From a virus, in the IMG/VR virus record IMGVR_UViG_3300049893_000899, positions 1-64,000 of that record: a stretch of DNA of 64,000 nucleotides; one strand, given 5' to 3'. The number at the start of each line of letters is the position of its first letter. The stretch's first letter is position 1. The notes beneath the pieces were generated by a model. The model ran no database searches. It worked only from the letters and a program-made list of their open reading frames with translations, and had not been told where the DNA came from. Position numbers and translations under genes: made by a program. Shown here in pieces: positions 30,993-38,379 of the stretch.

Positions 30993-31656
30993 AATTAAAG
31001 AAACAACAGATTTCTTAGACTTAATTGTAGCATCAACTATGATACTAAGAGCCGGAGAGTCAGAGCAGACTATGGAAGACTTCATAAAGGAGAATAATAT
31101 TCCAGGCATTCCTGACATTGAAAAGATATATGATAAGTTGATGTACTTGTCATTATATGAAGGAAGATCTATCTTGCATACGACAACAGGAATGTTTAGA
31201 AAAACATTCGGAGTGCCTATGTTTGAAGAATTAAACCTTCAAGATGAAGTTCAAGTTGACAACATCAAGAGAGATGCTGGATTAATAAGAGAAGAGCTTA
31301 ATGAGTTTCTTGAAGCCCTTGAGAAAAAGGATCATACAGAGATGATTGACGCAGTAGGAGATCTTAGAGTTGTTTTACAGCAATTATGCTTCTCTTGTGG
31401 TTTATCTCCAGAAGTTTTAAATATGATTGACCTTGAGGTTAGTAGATCTAATCAGTCAAAGTTGTTTAAGGATTCAGATGAAGTTCTTGAAGGAAAATTA
31501 ACTTACGAGAAAGAAGGGGTAGGTTGCTTTGTTGAACAGACTTCTGACAATTCTTTTGTGTTAAAGAGAAATTCAGACAACAAAGTTTTAAAGAATAAAG
31601 CTAGTTTCTTTAAGCCTAGCTTTGATTTTTTAAGAACAATTATTAATTTTAAGTAA
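30949..31656 (+). CDS. MazG-like nucleotide pyrophosphohydrolase
   Basis: 235 residues from ATG 30,949. The helical core has LIREELNEFLEALEKKD...EMIDAVGDLRVVLQQ, matching the EExxE ... ExxD(A) metal site of all-alpha NTP pyrophosphatases (MazG/dUTPase), followed by a late segment DLEVSRSNQSKL typical of the family. The N- and C-terminal parts are extra. Likely role: clearing a particular nucleotide or lowering ppGpp during infection. Confidence 0.75.
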   Translation: MEEQQNNQKKDYSFEIKETTDFLDLIVASTMILRAGESEQTMEDFIKENNIPGIPDIEKIYDKLMYLSLYEGRSILHTTTGMFRKTFGVPMFEELNLQDEVQVDNIKRDAGLIREELNEFLEALEKKDHTEMIDAVGDLRVVLQQLCFSCGLSPEVLNMIDLEVSRSNQSKLFKDSDEVLEGKLTYEKEGVGCFVEQTSDNSFVLKRNSDNKVLKNKASFFKPSFDFLRTIINFK

Positions 31657-31675
31657 TTATTTAAACAAGATAGAT

Positions 31676-31846
31676 ATGACATCACAAGAATTATTTGCAG
31701 AAATCAATGTTCTTTTTGAACAGCTTCAAAATGAAACAACTAAAAAGAGTAAAGCATCAAAACTTAGAGCAAGAACTAAGTCAGTACAACTAAGCAAGAT
31801 GCTTAAAGAATTTAGAGCTTTATCTCGCAAAGAAAGTAAACAATAA
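31676..31846 (+). CDS. Histone H1-like small basic protein
   Basis: 56 residues, MTSQELFAEINVLFEQLQNE to RKESKQ. The end KSKASKLRARTKSVQLSKMLKEFRALS matches the bacterial Hc1/histone H1-like proteins common in Bacteroidota (K..gara.k...el.kl.kefR..S). Likely role: DNA compaction or regulation. It is followed by a strong terminator. Confidence 0.6.
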   Translation: MTSQELFAEINVLFEQLQNETTKKSKASKLRARTKSVQLSKMLKEFRALSRKESKQ

Positions 31847-31852
31847 AAAAAC

Positions 31853-31883
31853 AAAAAGGTTATCGAGAGGTAGCCTTTTTTTT
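31853..31883 (+). terminator. Rho-independent terminator
   Basis: GGTTATC-GAGA-GGTAGCC (with G·U pairs) flanked by A and T runs; closes the replication operon's first transcript. Confidence 0.75.
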
Positions 31884-31894
31884 ACTTATCAACT

Positions 31895-32557
31895 ATGAAA
31901 CCAACAGAAAAATTATTAGGCTATTATTGGGCTGAAGAGCTCAACGATGTTTTATTGTCTGAAGAAATGAAGACAACATCAAGATATATCTCTGGAAGAA
32001 GAAACTTTGCAAGTGTACTTCCGGAACAACAAGAAGTATTCTCTTTATTCAAAAGACTTCAGCTAAAGAACATTAGAATTGTATTTATATCTGAAGCTCC
32101 AACAAGCACAAAGTCAGCAGCTTCAGGCATAGGATATGCTTCTTTAGATCCGTTTGAAACATATCCTGAAAACAAAGCTTTAATCAATCATATTGAAAAG
32201 AACTTCAAAGATGGCATGTGGTTAACTCCAGATAGAGATTTAAAGGATTTAGTTGCTAATGGAATATTCTTCTTAAACCAAGACTTAACTTGCGAAGAAG
32301 ATAACAGAACGGCTCATAAAGGACTATGGGAATCCTTTACTTCATCTGTTTTGAAGCTTATTGCTAAAGAAGAAAGACCTATATGCTTTATCCTTTGGGG
32401 CCAATCAAATATAGAGTTCTTTGACAAAAATACTAAAGGGTTAGATTTGTCTATTCACAAAGTGTTTAAGAAAGAAGATATCAAAGAAGAGTCCACTTGC
32501 TTAAAAGAAGCTTGCGATTTTGTTGAGAGTTATTACAAACAAAAATTAATAGTATAA
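31895..32557 (+). CDS. Uracil-DNA glycosylase-like protein with altered active site
   Basis: 220 residues. The fold order of family-1 UDG is recognisable: IVFISEAPTSTKSAASGIGYAS stands where the GQDPYHG...GLAFS motif lies, GIFFLNQDLTCEEDNRTAHKGLWESF where GVLLLN..LTV....HKG..W..F lies, and CFILWGQSN where the LLWG strand lies. The catalytic Asp of GQDPY is replaced by Ala, and no HPSPL motif is clear. It could bind uracil DNA without cutting, act on another base, or block the host enzyme. Confidence 0.55.
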   Translation: MKPTEKLLGYYWAEELNDVLLSEEMKTTSRYISGRRNFASVLPEQQEVFSLFKRLQLKNIRIVFISEAPTSTKSAASGIGYASLDPFETYPENKALINHIEKNFKDGMWLTPDRDLKDLVANGIFFLNQDLTCEEDNRTAHKGLWESFTSSVLKLIAKEERPICFILWGQSNIEFFDKNTKGLDLSIHKVFKKEDIKEESTCLKEACDFVESYYKQKLIV

Positions 32558-33133
32558 ATGAGTAAGGAAAAGACTAAATTAGCAATGATACATCCATTTG
32601 ATAGTAGTAAATCAATGACTGTACTTCATCTACTCCAATCTGAAATATGGTTGAAGCACATGATAGATCAGATTGAATATCAAACAAAAAAGTTTGGATG
32701 GAAGCAGAACAAAGAGTTCATGAACAAGACCAAGAACGCTTTGCAATCTATTAGGTTTTATAATCATTCAATCAGAGTTGACTACAATGATGATGAAATG
32801 TATGAGGTTACAGCAAAAGTGTCAGATCAAATCTGCAAAGTAGTAAACCTTTCATCAGAAGACAGAGCTAAAGTTTATGAACTCATTGAAGAGCTTACAG
32901 GAACGCAAAGTAAGTTCACTACAGACCACACAGAACTAATCAAAGAGTATCTTGGAAAACTAGACGAAGCAAGAGTTAAGTATTCAAAGATAATAAAACA
33001 AGAATGCGTTGGAGCTGTTGTACTTGGAGGTGAGTTCCCTACTGTTGAAGATGCTATCAATGCACATAACATATTAGCTAGGCTAAATGTTACATATCAG
33101 TATCCAGTTAATTTGATTAGTGAAATTAAATAA
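32558..33133 (+). CDS. Hypothetical helical protein
   Basis: 191 residues, helical, beginning MSKEKTKLAMIHPFDSSKSM. It starts one base after the UDG-like gene, so the two are probably coupled. A C-terminal Gly-rich segment GAVVLGGEFPTVEDAINAH is notable. No family recognised. It is the last gene before the cargo region. Confidence 0.6.
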   Translation: MSKEKTKLAMIHPFDSSKSMTVLHLLQSEIWLKHMIDQIEYQTKKFGWKQNKEFMNKTKNALQSIRFYNHSIRVDYNDDEMYEVTAKVSDQICKVVNLSSEDRAKVYELIEELTGTQSKFTTDHTELIKEYLGKLDEARVKYSKIIKQECVGAVVLGGEFPTVEDAINAHNILARLNVTYQYPVNLISEIK

Positions 33134-33138
33134 GGCGG
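33129..33138 (+). promoter_or_regulatory. Repeated leader element, first copy
   Basis: AATAAGGCGG lies 6 bases before the next ATG. Related elements precede many genes between 33,100 and 37,850: full AATAAGGCGGCAATAA (36,984; 37,383; 37,808) or short AATAAAAGCCGTYTTACT (35,451; 35,716; 36,075; partly 35,219). In the copy at 37,383 GGCGGCA pairs with TGCCGTC. Confidence 0.5.
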
Positions 33139-33143
33139 AAATT

Positions 33144-33350
33144 ATGAATTACCAACAGCAATTAAATTCAATACACAGTTATCTTATGTATAAGAAATTC
33201 CCTTATCATAGTTTATCTGTGATACACAGACACCAAGATTTAGGTTTTCACGTTTTCTTTTCGGATGATGTAAAGGAAATGGTAACTGATGAAATTAAAG
33301 AGCATTTAGCTGCTTATGCGTTTCATTGGTCTTTCGTTAAAAGCAATTAA
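33144..33350 (+). CDS. Small cargo protein
   Basis: 68 residues from ATG 33,144 (MNYQQQLNSIHSYLMYKKFP); an earlier start at 33,120 would overlap the preceding gene. Rich in His and aromatic residues. No family recognised. Confidence 0.5.
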   Translation: MNYQQQLNSIHSYLMYKKFPYHSLSVIHRHQDLGFHVFFSDDVKEMVTDEIKEHLAAYAFHWSFVKSN

Positions 33351-33435
33351 TATTTAAAACTATGGCAAGACTAACGGTTTGCAGATTGGCGTTGTTGCCA
33401 CACAAATGTTTAATTGAAACACTAAATTTAATAAT

Positions 33436-33654
33436 ATGGAAAATGATAATTTGAAAACGGAAAGCAATAACGCCAATGTGCTGTTAGCTGCTGTGCCTGA
33501 TTGTAAAGATATGGATTACGATAAGGTAAGGGCTATCGGCAAGGAAAAGTATTGTATAAAAGGAATAAGCTGTAATTTCTGCGACTTCATGGATAGAGAT
33601 AGAGGTAAAATAAATAGTTGCGTTCAGGAGTATGTCAAAAGGCATTGCATCTAA
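33436..33654 (+). CDS. Cys-rich small cargo protein
   Basis: 72 residues. Cysteines cluster near the C-terminus (KYCIKGISCNFCDF, INSCVQEYVKRHCI) and could bind zinc or iron. Its TAA lies inside the left arm of the attC-like palindrome, the arrangement seen in integron cassettes. No family recognised. Confidence 0.5.
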   Translation: MENDNLKTESNNANVLLAAVPDCKDMDYDKVRAIGKEKYCIKGISCNFCDFMDRDRGKINSCVQEYVKRHCI

Positions 33655-33781
33655 CGTTTTGCAGCTAACCGAAGTTGGCGATTACGAAGCACAAAAATTC
33701 AAATTAAATAAATGTTAAACCGAAGCACAACAGCTCATTTCAGCACTACACCGCCAATCTTGGTTAGGTGCTGTTATATGC
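33647..33781 (+). repeat. attC-like imperfect palindrome
   Basis: A 135-bp element. The arms pair in three blocks: GCATCTAAC with GTTATATGC (one mismatch), CTAACC with GGTTAG, and TTGGCG with CGCCAA. The left outer box ATCTAAC matches the attC R'' consensus RYYYAAC, the right box GTTATAT is one step from GTTRRRY, and the stop codon of the preceding small gene falls in the left box. Inside is a direct repeat GAAGCACAA. No integrase is present. Confidence 0.45.
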
Positions 33782-33805
33782 TGTGCTTCTCAAATCTTAA
33801 TTAAA

Positions 33806-34006
33806 ATGACAAAAGGAACTTTTCAAAAAACAGTAGAAAGTGCAGAATACGATTTTGTTCGTGATAAAGCACAAAGAGAAACGATTGAATTACTTGCTAA
33901 GACTTTGATTGAAGTTAGAAAGCACATGACCGCACACATTCCTGAAAAGGTATTTGATATGGTTGATGATGCACTTTCTAAGTCGGGTTTTCAGCATAGC
34001 ATATAA
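33806..34006 (+). CDS. Small cargo protein
   Basis: 66 residues, helical, beginning MTKGTFQKTVESAEYDFVRD. It starts 25 bases after the attC-like element and is followed by ATATAACTACAATATATACGCAGTT, which recurs after the gene ending at 37,356. No family recognised. Confidence 0.5.
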   Translation: MTKGTFQKTVESAEYDFVRDKAQRETIELLAKTLIEVRKHMTAHIPEKVFDMVDDALSKSGFQHSI

Positions 34007-34047
34007 CTACAATATATACGCAGTTAAACAAATAAACAATTAAGAAA

Positions 34048-34494
34048 ATGAAAGAAAAAATAAAAGGCTTTTCCGACCCTAGGCTGGTCGGTAGAGAGGT
34101 GTATGTTAGGGATGTGAAGATGGTTATTAGTAAAATAAATGATAGCCACACAATGTGTATAAAAAAAGAGTACGGTATTAATCGTTCATTTCTTCATGAT
34201 GGAAGGCATACTTCGATTGATTTACTACCTATTTTATCCTTCACACCATACACCGTAGAAATAAATGAAAACGGTCAAGTAACAATCAAAGGCTACTCGG
34301 ATGAAATTGAATTAGAATCAGAGGACAAGCCGAAAGAGGGTGATTGTGGTTGGTTTTGGGATTCTGAATATTGTCGTTATTTTAGGTATGGTACGATTGC
34401 AAGAATAAGCTCTGCTTACTATATTGGTACTGCTCCTTACAAAAACTTCTCAAAAACATGCCCTGAGTGGATTAAAGAAATTGTAAATAAGTAA
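34048..34494 (+). CDS. Cargo hypothetical protein
   Basis: 148 residues, beta-rich, with a central acidic linker (SEDKPKEGD) and an aromatic C-terminal half (GWFWDSEYCRYFRYGTI). Two beta domains are likely. No family recognised. Confidence 0.6.
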   Translation: MKEKIKGFSDPRLVGREVYVRDVKMVISKINDSHTMCIKKEYGINRSFLHDGRHTSIDLLPILSFTPYTVEINENGQVTIKGYSDEIELESEDKPKEGDCGWFWDSEYCRYFRYGTIARISSAYYIGTAPYKNFSKTCPEWIKEIVNK

Positions 34495-34497
34495 AAT

Positions 34498-34770
34498 ATG
34501 GAAAAAATAAGCGTAAAAGATAATAAAGTTATTTTAACCGTAACGCCACAAGAAACTAATAAGTTCTTAGAAAAGGGTACTATTATTTCATGGAATGAAA
34601 GTATTAATTTCCTCGAAAACTATAAATCTGATGAAATAGTAGATGTTGTTGATAGTAATAGTAAAATTGACTTAGAAGCATCTAAAATGCTAAAAAGAAT
34701 ATCTGAGCTAAATATAGAAAAAGAATTGTTAATTAATAAACTATTAGAAACATGCAAGGAAGAAAAATAA
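34498..34770 (+). CDS. Cargo hypothetical protein
   Basis: 90 residues, beginning MEKISVKDNKVILTVTPQET. An N-terminal beta segment is followed by acidic coiled-coil-like helix (ASKMLKRISELNIEKELLINKLL). Overlaps the next gene by 19 bases. Confidence 0.55.
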   Translation: MEKISVKDNKVILTVTPQETNKFLEKGTIISWNESINFLENYKSDEIVDVVDSNSKIDLEASKMLKRISELNIEKELLINKLLETCKEEK

Positions 34771-35216
34771 AACACAAAGAAACTGGAGAGGTTTTTATAT
34801 TCTTACAGTTTGAGGCTTCATCTAAGACTTTAGACGACAACAAACAAGTAGTATCATTAGCTGTTATAGTAGAAGATAAAAACGGAAATATTTGTATTTT
34901 CTCAGCTAATGATGTGCAATTCGTAAAAGAAGAGCCTATCAAAACAGAAACAACAGGAATAGACATGATGAAGCATAAAGCGGAATCAATGCCGACCTTA
35001 CAAAATAGCATTGAAGTGTGGGCGTGTATGGATAGAAGTGGATTTGTTAATATTGCAGCAAAAAAGAATTTCTATAAAAATAATGAAATTTGGAGCTCTC
35101 ACGATGAGTTGTTTATGTCAACTAACATAGAAGACTTCATACAAGCATTCCAAGGCTTATCTTGGAACGATGAAGGACCTAAGAAGTTTAGAATTAGTGT
35201 AGAGCCTTTGGGGTAA
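34752..35216 (+). CDS. Cargo hypothetical protein, two-part
   Basis: 154 residues. The first half is a small beta domain (KHKETGEVFIFLQFE...AVIVEDKNGNICIFSANDV), the second a separate domain beginning near EVWACMDRSGFVNIAAKK. No family recognised. Followed by a short leader element. Confidence 0.6.
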   Translation: MQGRKIKHKETGEVFIFLQFEASSKTLDDNKQVVSLAVIVEDKNGNICIFSANDVQFVKEEPIKTETTGIDMMKHKAESMPTLQNSIEVWACMDRSGFVNIAAKKNFYKNNEIWSSHDELFMSTNIEDFIQAFQGLSWNDEGPKKFRISVEPLG

Positions 35217-35253
35217 CGAATAAAAGCCGTTTTATTATGGAAAAAACATCATT

Positions 35254-35448
35254 ATGTTGTTAAAATTATTAAAGAGATTATTCAAATCTAAAACAAAATC
35301 AAAAAAAGATTCTAAAACAAAATCAAAAGAAGATGTTTTTATTCTTAGAAAATATTGTAGTGGTTGTGATTCTATTCAAGTGCATCACGATAGCCCTTTT
35401 GAAGAGCCATTTTGTTATAGATGTTATAATAGACAACATGGGTATTAA
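35254..35448 (+). CDS. Zinc-ribbon-like small protein
   Basis: 64 residues. A strongly basic N-terminus (KRLFKSKTKSKKDSKTKSK) is followed by CSGC...CYRC, two CxxC pairs 16 residues apart, the signature of a zinc ribbon. Nucleic-acid binding is likely but untested. Confidence 0.55.
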   Translation: MLLKLLKRLFKSKTKSKKDSKTKSKEDVFILRKYCSGCDSIQVHHDSPFEEPFCYRCYNRQHGY

Positions 35449-35481
35449 AAAATAAAAGCCGTTTTACTTAGTAGGACGGTA

Positions 35482-35706
35482 ATGTTAAATTTAAAAGATA
35501 AGATTATGGACAACCTAAAATTGACGACACCATTTGTTCCACAGGAACAAAACACTATCTTTATTATGCAAGATAATGGCACAAGAGAAATTCTAAAGCT
35601 TTGTGGAAACGGAGATATTTTCGTAAAAGGCAGATTAGCAGAAAATGACAAAGAAGTAGTTGATGCTTTAAGAGAGTTTCTCAAAGGGCAAGGCTTATTA
35701 AAATAG
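35482..35706 (+). CDS. Small cargo protein
   Basis: 74 residues from 35,482; a start at 35,506 (MDNLKLTTPFVPQEQ) gives 66 and avoids the leader element's T-rich tail. Compact alpha/beta with an acidic middle. Similar 'NGDIFVKG' segments occur in phage small proteins, but no family is claimed. Confidence 0.5.
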   Translation: MLNLKDKIMDNLKLTTPFVPQEQNTIFIMQDNGTREILKLCGNGDIFVKGRLAENDKEVVDALREFLKGQGLLK

Positions 35707-35763
35707 CCGATAACAAATAAAAGCCGTTTTACTCGGTTTGTAGTAACTTTAAAATGAAATAAA

Positions 35764-36039
35764 ATGAGCAACACAACATTAAATTTAAACAGCGTGGGTA
35801 CAACTACAAGCGTCAGTCTTTGGTCAACACCTGAAAGAGTAGATGTAATTGAAAACTCTGATAGTATCGAGTTCGTGTATAAAGAAACTTCAATGATTTC
35901 CTACACATCAATTCCAGCACCACCACCACAAGTAAGAGTTTTCAAAATCGTCTTTTCTTGTGTAGATGGCAAGTGGAATAAATCGGAAAGAATTTATGGT
36001 CAAATTGTTCCTGCTGAAAATGAACGATACGTTTTTTAG
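35764..36039 (+). CDS. Cargo hypothetical protein
   Basis: 91 residues, beta-rich with a Pro-rich turn (SIPAPPPQVR). It is preceded by a short leader element and a 46-base gap. No family recognised. Confidence 0.5.
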   Translation: MSNTTLNLNSVGTTTSVSLWSTPERVDVIENSDSIEFVYKETSMISYTSIPAPPPQVRVFKIVFSCVDGKWNKSERIYGQIVPAENERYVF

Positions 36040-36106
36040 CATTGCCTATAACTATCAGATATGTGCAACAAACAAATAAAAGCCGTCTTACTAAACGATT
36101 AAGAAA

Positions 36107-36598
36107 ATGGAAAAAGTATTAGAAAAATTCACTATTGATGATGTGGAGGTTGGTGATGTTTTTCTTCATAAACACAATAAATCAAGATTTACTGTTTCAG
36201 AAAAACATAAAGATAAAGGTTATATTCTTTTAAAAAGTTATGGAGCACTTTGGGCTTTAAGTTTTTACTATTTCGATCTAATTAAAAAAAGTAATAAAAC
36301 TGAAACACAAACAGAGGAACAATTAATAGAACAACAGCCAACCTCAATAAAATCCGTCTTATCAGGTATTGACAAGCTTCTAGAATACAAAGAAAGTAAG
36401 TATGGCAATGCACTAAACAACGATCGTTTAAAAGTGTTTTCTGGTAAATGCAAATTTGGAGATATACTTGACGCAAAACTAAACAGAGTAGCCAACGGAG
36501 AAGAGCTACTAAAGAACGATGTTGTAGATATAGCAGGCTATCTAATCCTAACACTAAGAGAAAAAGGATGGGATGATTTTAGTGAGTTTATGGACTGA
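36107..36598 (+). CDS. DUF1599-like protein with SH3-like N-terminus
   Basis: 163 residues. The C-terminal half, YKESKYGNALNNDRLKVFSGKC...DAKLNRVANGEELLKNDVVDIAGYLIL, matches the DUF1599/MazG-like helical domain, with the conserved DKL.R and NDVvDi.gYl. The N-terminal 65 residues (VEVGDVFLHKHNKSRFTVSE) look SH3-like. Domains of this type handle nucleotides, and a role in nucleotide pools is likely but unproven. Its last 20 bases are repeated at 36,975. Confidence 0.6.
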   Translation: MEKVLEKFTIDDVEVGDVFLHKHNKSRFTVSEKHKDKGYILLKSYGALWALSFYYFDLIKKSNKTETQTEEQLIEQQPTSIKSVLSGIDKLLEYKESKYGNALNNDRLKVFSGKCKFGDILDAKLNRVANGEELLKNDVVDIAGYLILTLREKGWDDFSEFMD

Positions 36599-36607
36599 AA
36601 ATAAGGC
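36588..36607 (+). repeat. 20-bp direct repeat, copy 1
   Basis: TTATGGACTGAAAATAAGGC spans the end of the DUF1599-like gene and its leader element; an exact copy is at 36,975–36,994. Confidence 0.8.
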
Positions 36608-36622
36608 TTAAATTTATGAGAT

Positions 36623-36973
36623 ATGACTGAAAAAGAATTGTTAATTGAGTTGTGTAATAATCTTGAAAAAGAACTCAATCAAAGAGATGGAAAGAAAACG
36701 CATAAAGTACAATTACAAAGCGGATTAAAGCCTGAAAACTATTTCGTTCCAATGATGAGCATAGGAATAACAAGAAAATCGTATAATGGTGTTAGTATGG
36801 CTTGGTTTGTTGAAGTGTGGGTTGATGGAAAATGTATATTCAGAGAATCACATGTGCCACACAAAACAGAAAAGCTTGAAATAGTTGAAGGATTTTTGAT
36901 TAAAAGGGTTTTCAGACACATCTTCACATTTGGAGTTATGTCAAGTAAAAAAACCATTGATGAACTTGTGTGA
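36623..36973 (+). CDS. Cargo hypothetical protein
   Basis: 116 residues, beginning MTEKELLIELCNNLEKELNQ. An N-terminal helix is followed by a beta-rich domain (MSIGITRKSYNGVSMAWFVEVWVDGKCIF). No family recognised. It lies exactly between the two 20-bp repeats, like a module inserted by recombination. Confidence 0.55.
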   Translation: MTEKELLIELCNNLEKELNQRDGKKTHKVQLQSGLKPENYFVPMMSIGITRKSYNGVSMAWFVEVWVDGKCIFRESHVPHKTEKLEIVEGFLIKRVFRHIFTFGVMSSKKTIDELV

Positions 36974-36974
36974 A

Positions 36975-36994
36975 TTATGGACTGAAAATAAGGC
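36975..36994 (+). repeat. 20-bp direct repeat, copy 2
   Basis: Exact copy of the sequence at 36,588, here just after a stop codon and non-coding. Confidence 0.8.
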
Positions 36995-37071
36995 GGCAAT
37001 AACGGTTTGAAGCTATGCTTAGTTGCGGACTTAAATAACAAAATTTTTAATTAACAACAAAATATAATAAA

Positions 37072-37356
37072 ATGGAAAAAGTATCAGATTACAACGGAAC
37101 TCCGCAATTAGGCATAGCTGCAGTTAGCAGCCGTTTTAATTTCGGACAAGAGGTGTGGTTCTTAAATGGACGACACATTATGAATGGTAAGATAGAAGCT
37201 GTTAGAGGGCAGAAACATTGCCTATACGAACACACCGACATTGAATTGGAAGTTTACCATACAAGCGGTGAAATAGGGTGTAAGTTTTGGGTAAAAGATG
37301 AAGATTGTTTTGAAAGCAGACAAGCGTTGATAGATGCGGTCTTAAATGGCTGCTAA
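37072..37356 (+). CDS. Cargo hypothetical protein, SH3-like
   Basis: 94 residues. NFGQEVWFLNGRHIMNGKIEAVRG reads like a small SH3-like barrel. It is followed by TAACTATAATATATACGCAGTT, the same sequence type that follows the gene at 33,806. Confidence 0.5.
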   Translation: MEKVSDYNGTPQLGIAAVSSRFNFGQEVWFLNGRHIMNGKIEAVRGQKHCLYEHTDIELEVYHTSGEIGCKFWVKDEDCFESRQALIDAVLNGC

Positions 37357-37382
37357 CTATAATATATACGCAGTTCAAACTA

Positions 37383-37412
37383 AATAAGGCGGCAATAACT
37401 GCCGTCTTACTA
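37383..37412 (+). promoter_or_regulatory. Full leader element with hairpin
   Basis: AATAAGGCGGCAATAA followed by TGCCGTCTTACTA: GGCGGCA pairs with TGCCGTC over 7 bp. It is the most complete copy of the leader found before cargo genes. Confidence 0.5.
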
Positions 37413-37425
37413 AAAATAAATTATC

Positions 37426-37812
37426 ATGAGCGAATTTAGAATAGATTACTTTGAACTTATGTTCTTAGCAGAATCAGTATCACCAAAAGGACCTATTGCA
37501 CGGTCAATGTGCTTTGATAGCTTCTCTGATAAGCACTACCACCACATGAATGAGGGACAACGATTGCAGTTCTTTAATTACGTGCAAAAGCAACCTTACT
37601 TTACACTAGAAGACGAGCAATGCAGGCACTTTTACGCAAGATTTAATCCACAGAATCAATACAAAGTTTCTTGCTTCTACGATGGAAAGGCACAAACAGT
37701 AGATTGCTATAGATTTGAAGACGAGTATAGGGTATCTAGGAATAGATTTATAAATAGTGACTACATTAAAAGTATCGTTAGGGTTTACGATGGAGTGGTT
37801 ATCAAGCAATAA
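37426..37812 (+). CDS. Cargo hypothetical protein
   Basis: 128 residues, with many aromatic residues and His (DKHYHHMNEGQRLQFFNY), single-domain alpha/beta. No family recognised. Confidence 0.55.
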   Translation: MSEFRIDYFELMFLAESVSPKGPIARSMCFDSFSDKHYHHMNEGQRLQFFNYVQKQPYFTLEDEQCRHFYARFNPQNQYKVSCFYDGKAQTVDCYRFEDEYRVSRNRFINSDYIKSIVRVYDGVVIKQ

Positions 37813-37852
37813 GGCGGCAATAATTGATGTCTTACTTAAATAATATTAATCT

Positions 37853-38341
37853 ATGGCAAATATTTGTGATGTATACGTTGAGTTCTACAACGTGAAAGAT
37901 GAACAAAAACATCTTATTACTGAAGAAAACTTCAAGAATGAAGAAATCAAAACAAACAACGACGGTTGGGTTGATATAGAGTTTGTTAATGAAGGACTAA
38001 ACACGTTATCTATGTCCTCAGCGTGGTCAGCTCCTATTTCTTGGTTTGAAGGTTTTTGCGCTGAACATGGCTTAGATGGAAGAATGTATTTCTATGAGCC
38101 TGGATGTTGTTATCATGGATATGCTGACGTTACAGATGGCCACATTCAAACAACATACTATGATAATAATTTTGAATATCTTTACCTACATAATAACGAA
38201 GGCTTCTGGGATGAAGTAAATTATTTCTTAGAAGAAGATATGCTAGAAGAAGAAGAATGGAATGAAAGAGTTCTTAAGTATATTTCTCTTGAAGATAAGA
38301 AAACATTAATTGAAATGATTGAAAAACAAAAAAAGGGATAA
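37853..38341 (+). CDS. Api92/DUF1281-like protein
   Basis: 162 residues. SMSSAWSAPISWFEGFCAEHGLDGRMYFYEPGC resembles the DUF1281/Api92 family, found in phages and mobile elements, in which an 'f.T.WspP...' segment precedes a Gly/aromatic strand. A long acidic tail follows. Function of the family is unknown. It is the last plus-strand gene before the convergent terminator. Confidence 0.5.
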   Translation: MANICDVYVEFYNVKDEQKHLITEENFKNEEIKTNNDGWVDIEFVNEGLNTLSMSSAWSAPISWFEGFCAEHGLDGRMYFYEPGCCYHGYADVTDGHIQTTYYDNNFEYLYLHNNEGFWDEVNYFLEEDMLEEEEWNERVLKYISLEDKKTLIEMIEKQKKG

Positions 38342-38363
38342 CTTCGGTTATCCCTTTTTTTTT
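38335..38363. terminator. Bidirectional terminator between convergent operons
   Basis: GGGATAAC-TTCG-GTTATCCC with A run before and T run after. It ends both the plus-strand early block and the minus-strand late block. Confidence 0.9.
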
Positions 38364-38379
38364 ACAAGACCAACGCTTA

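Noticed and set aside
33363-33455. 30-codon open frame starting MARLTVCRLALL
   Set aside because: It overlaps the next gene's start and falls in a palindromic intergenic stretch.
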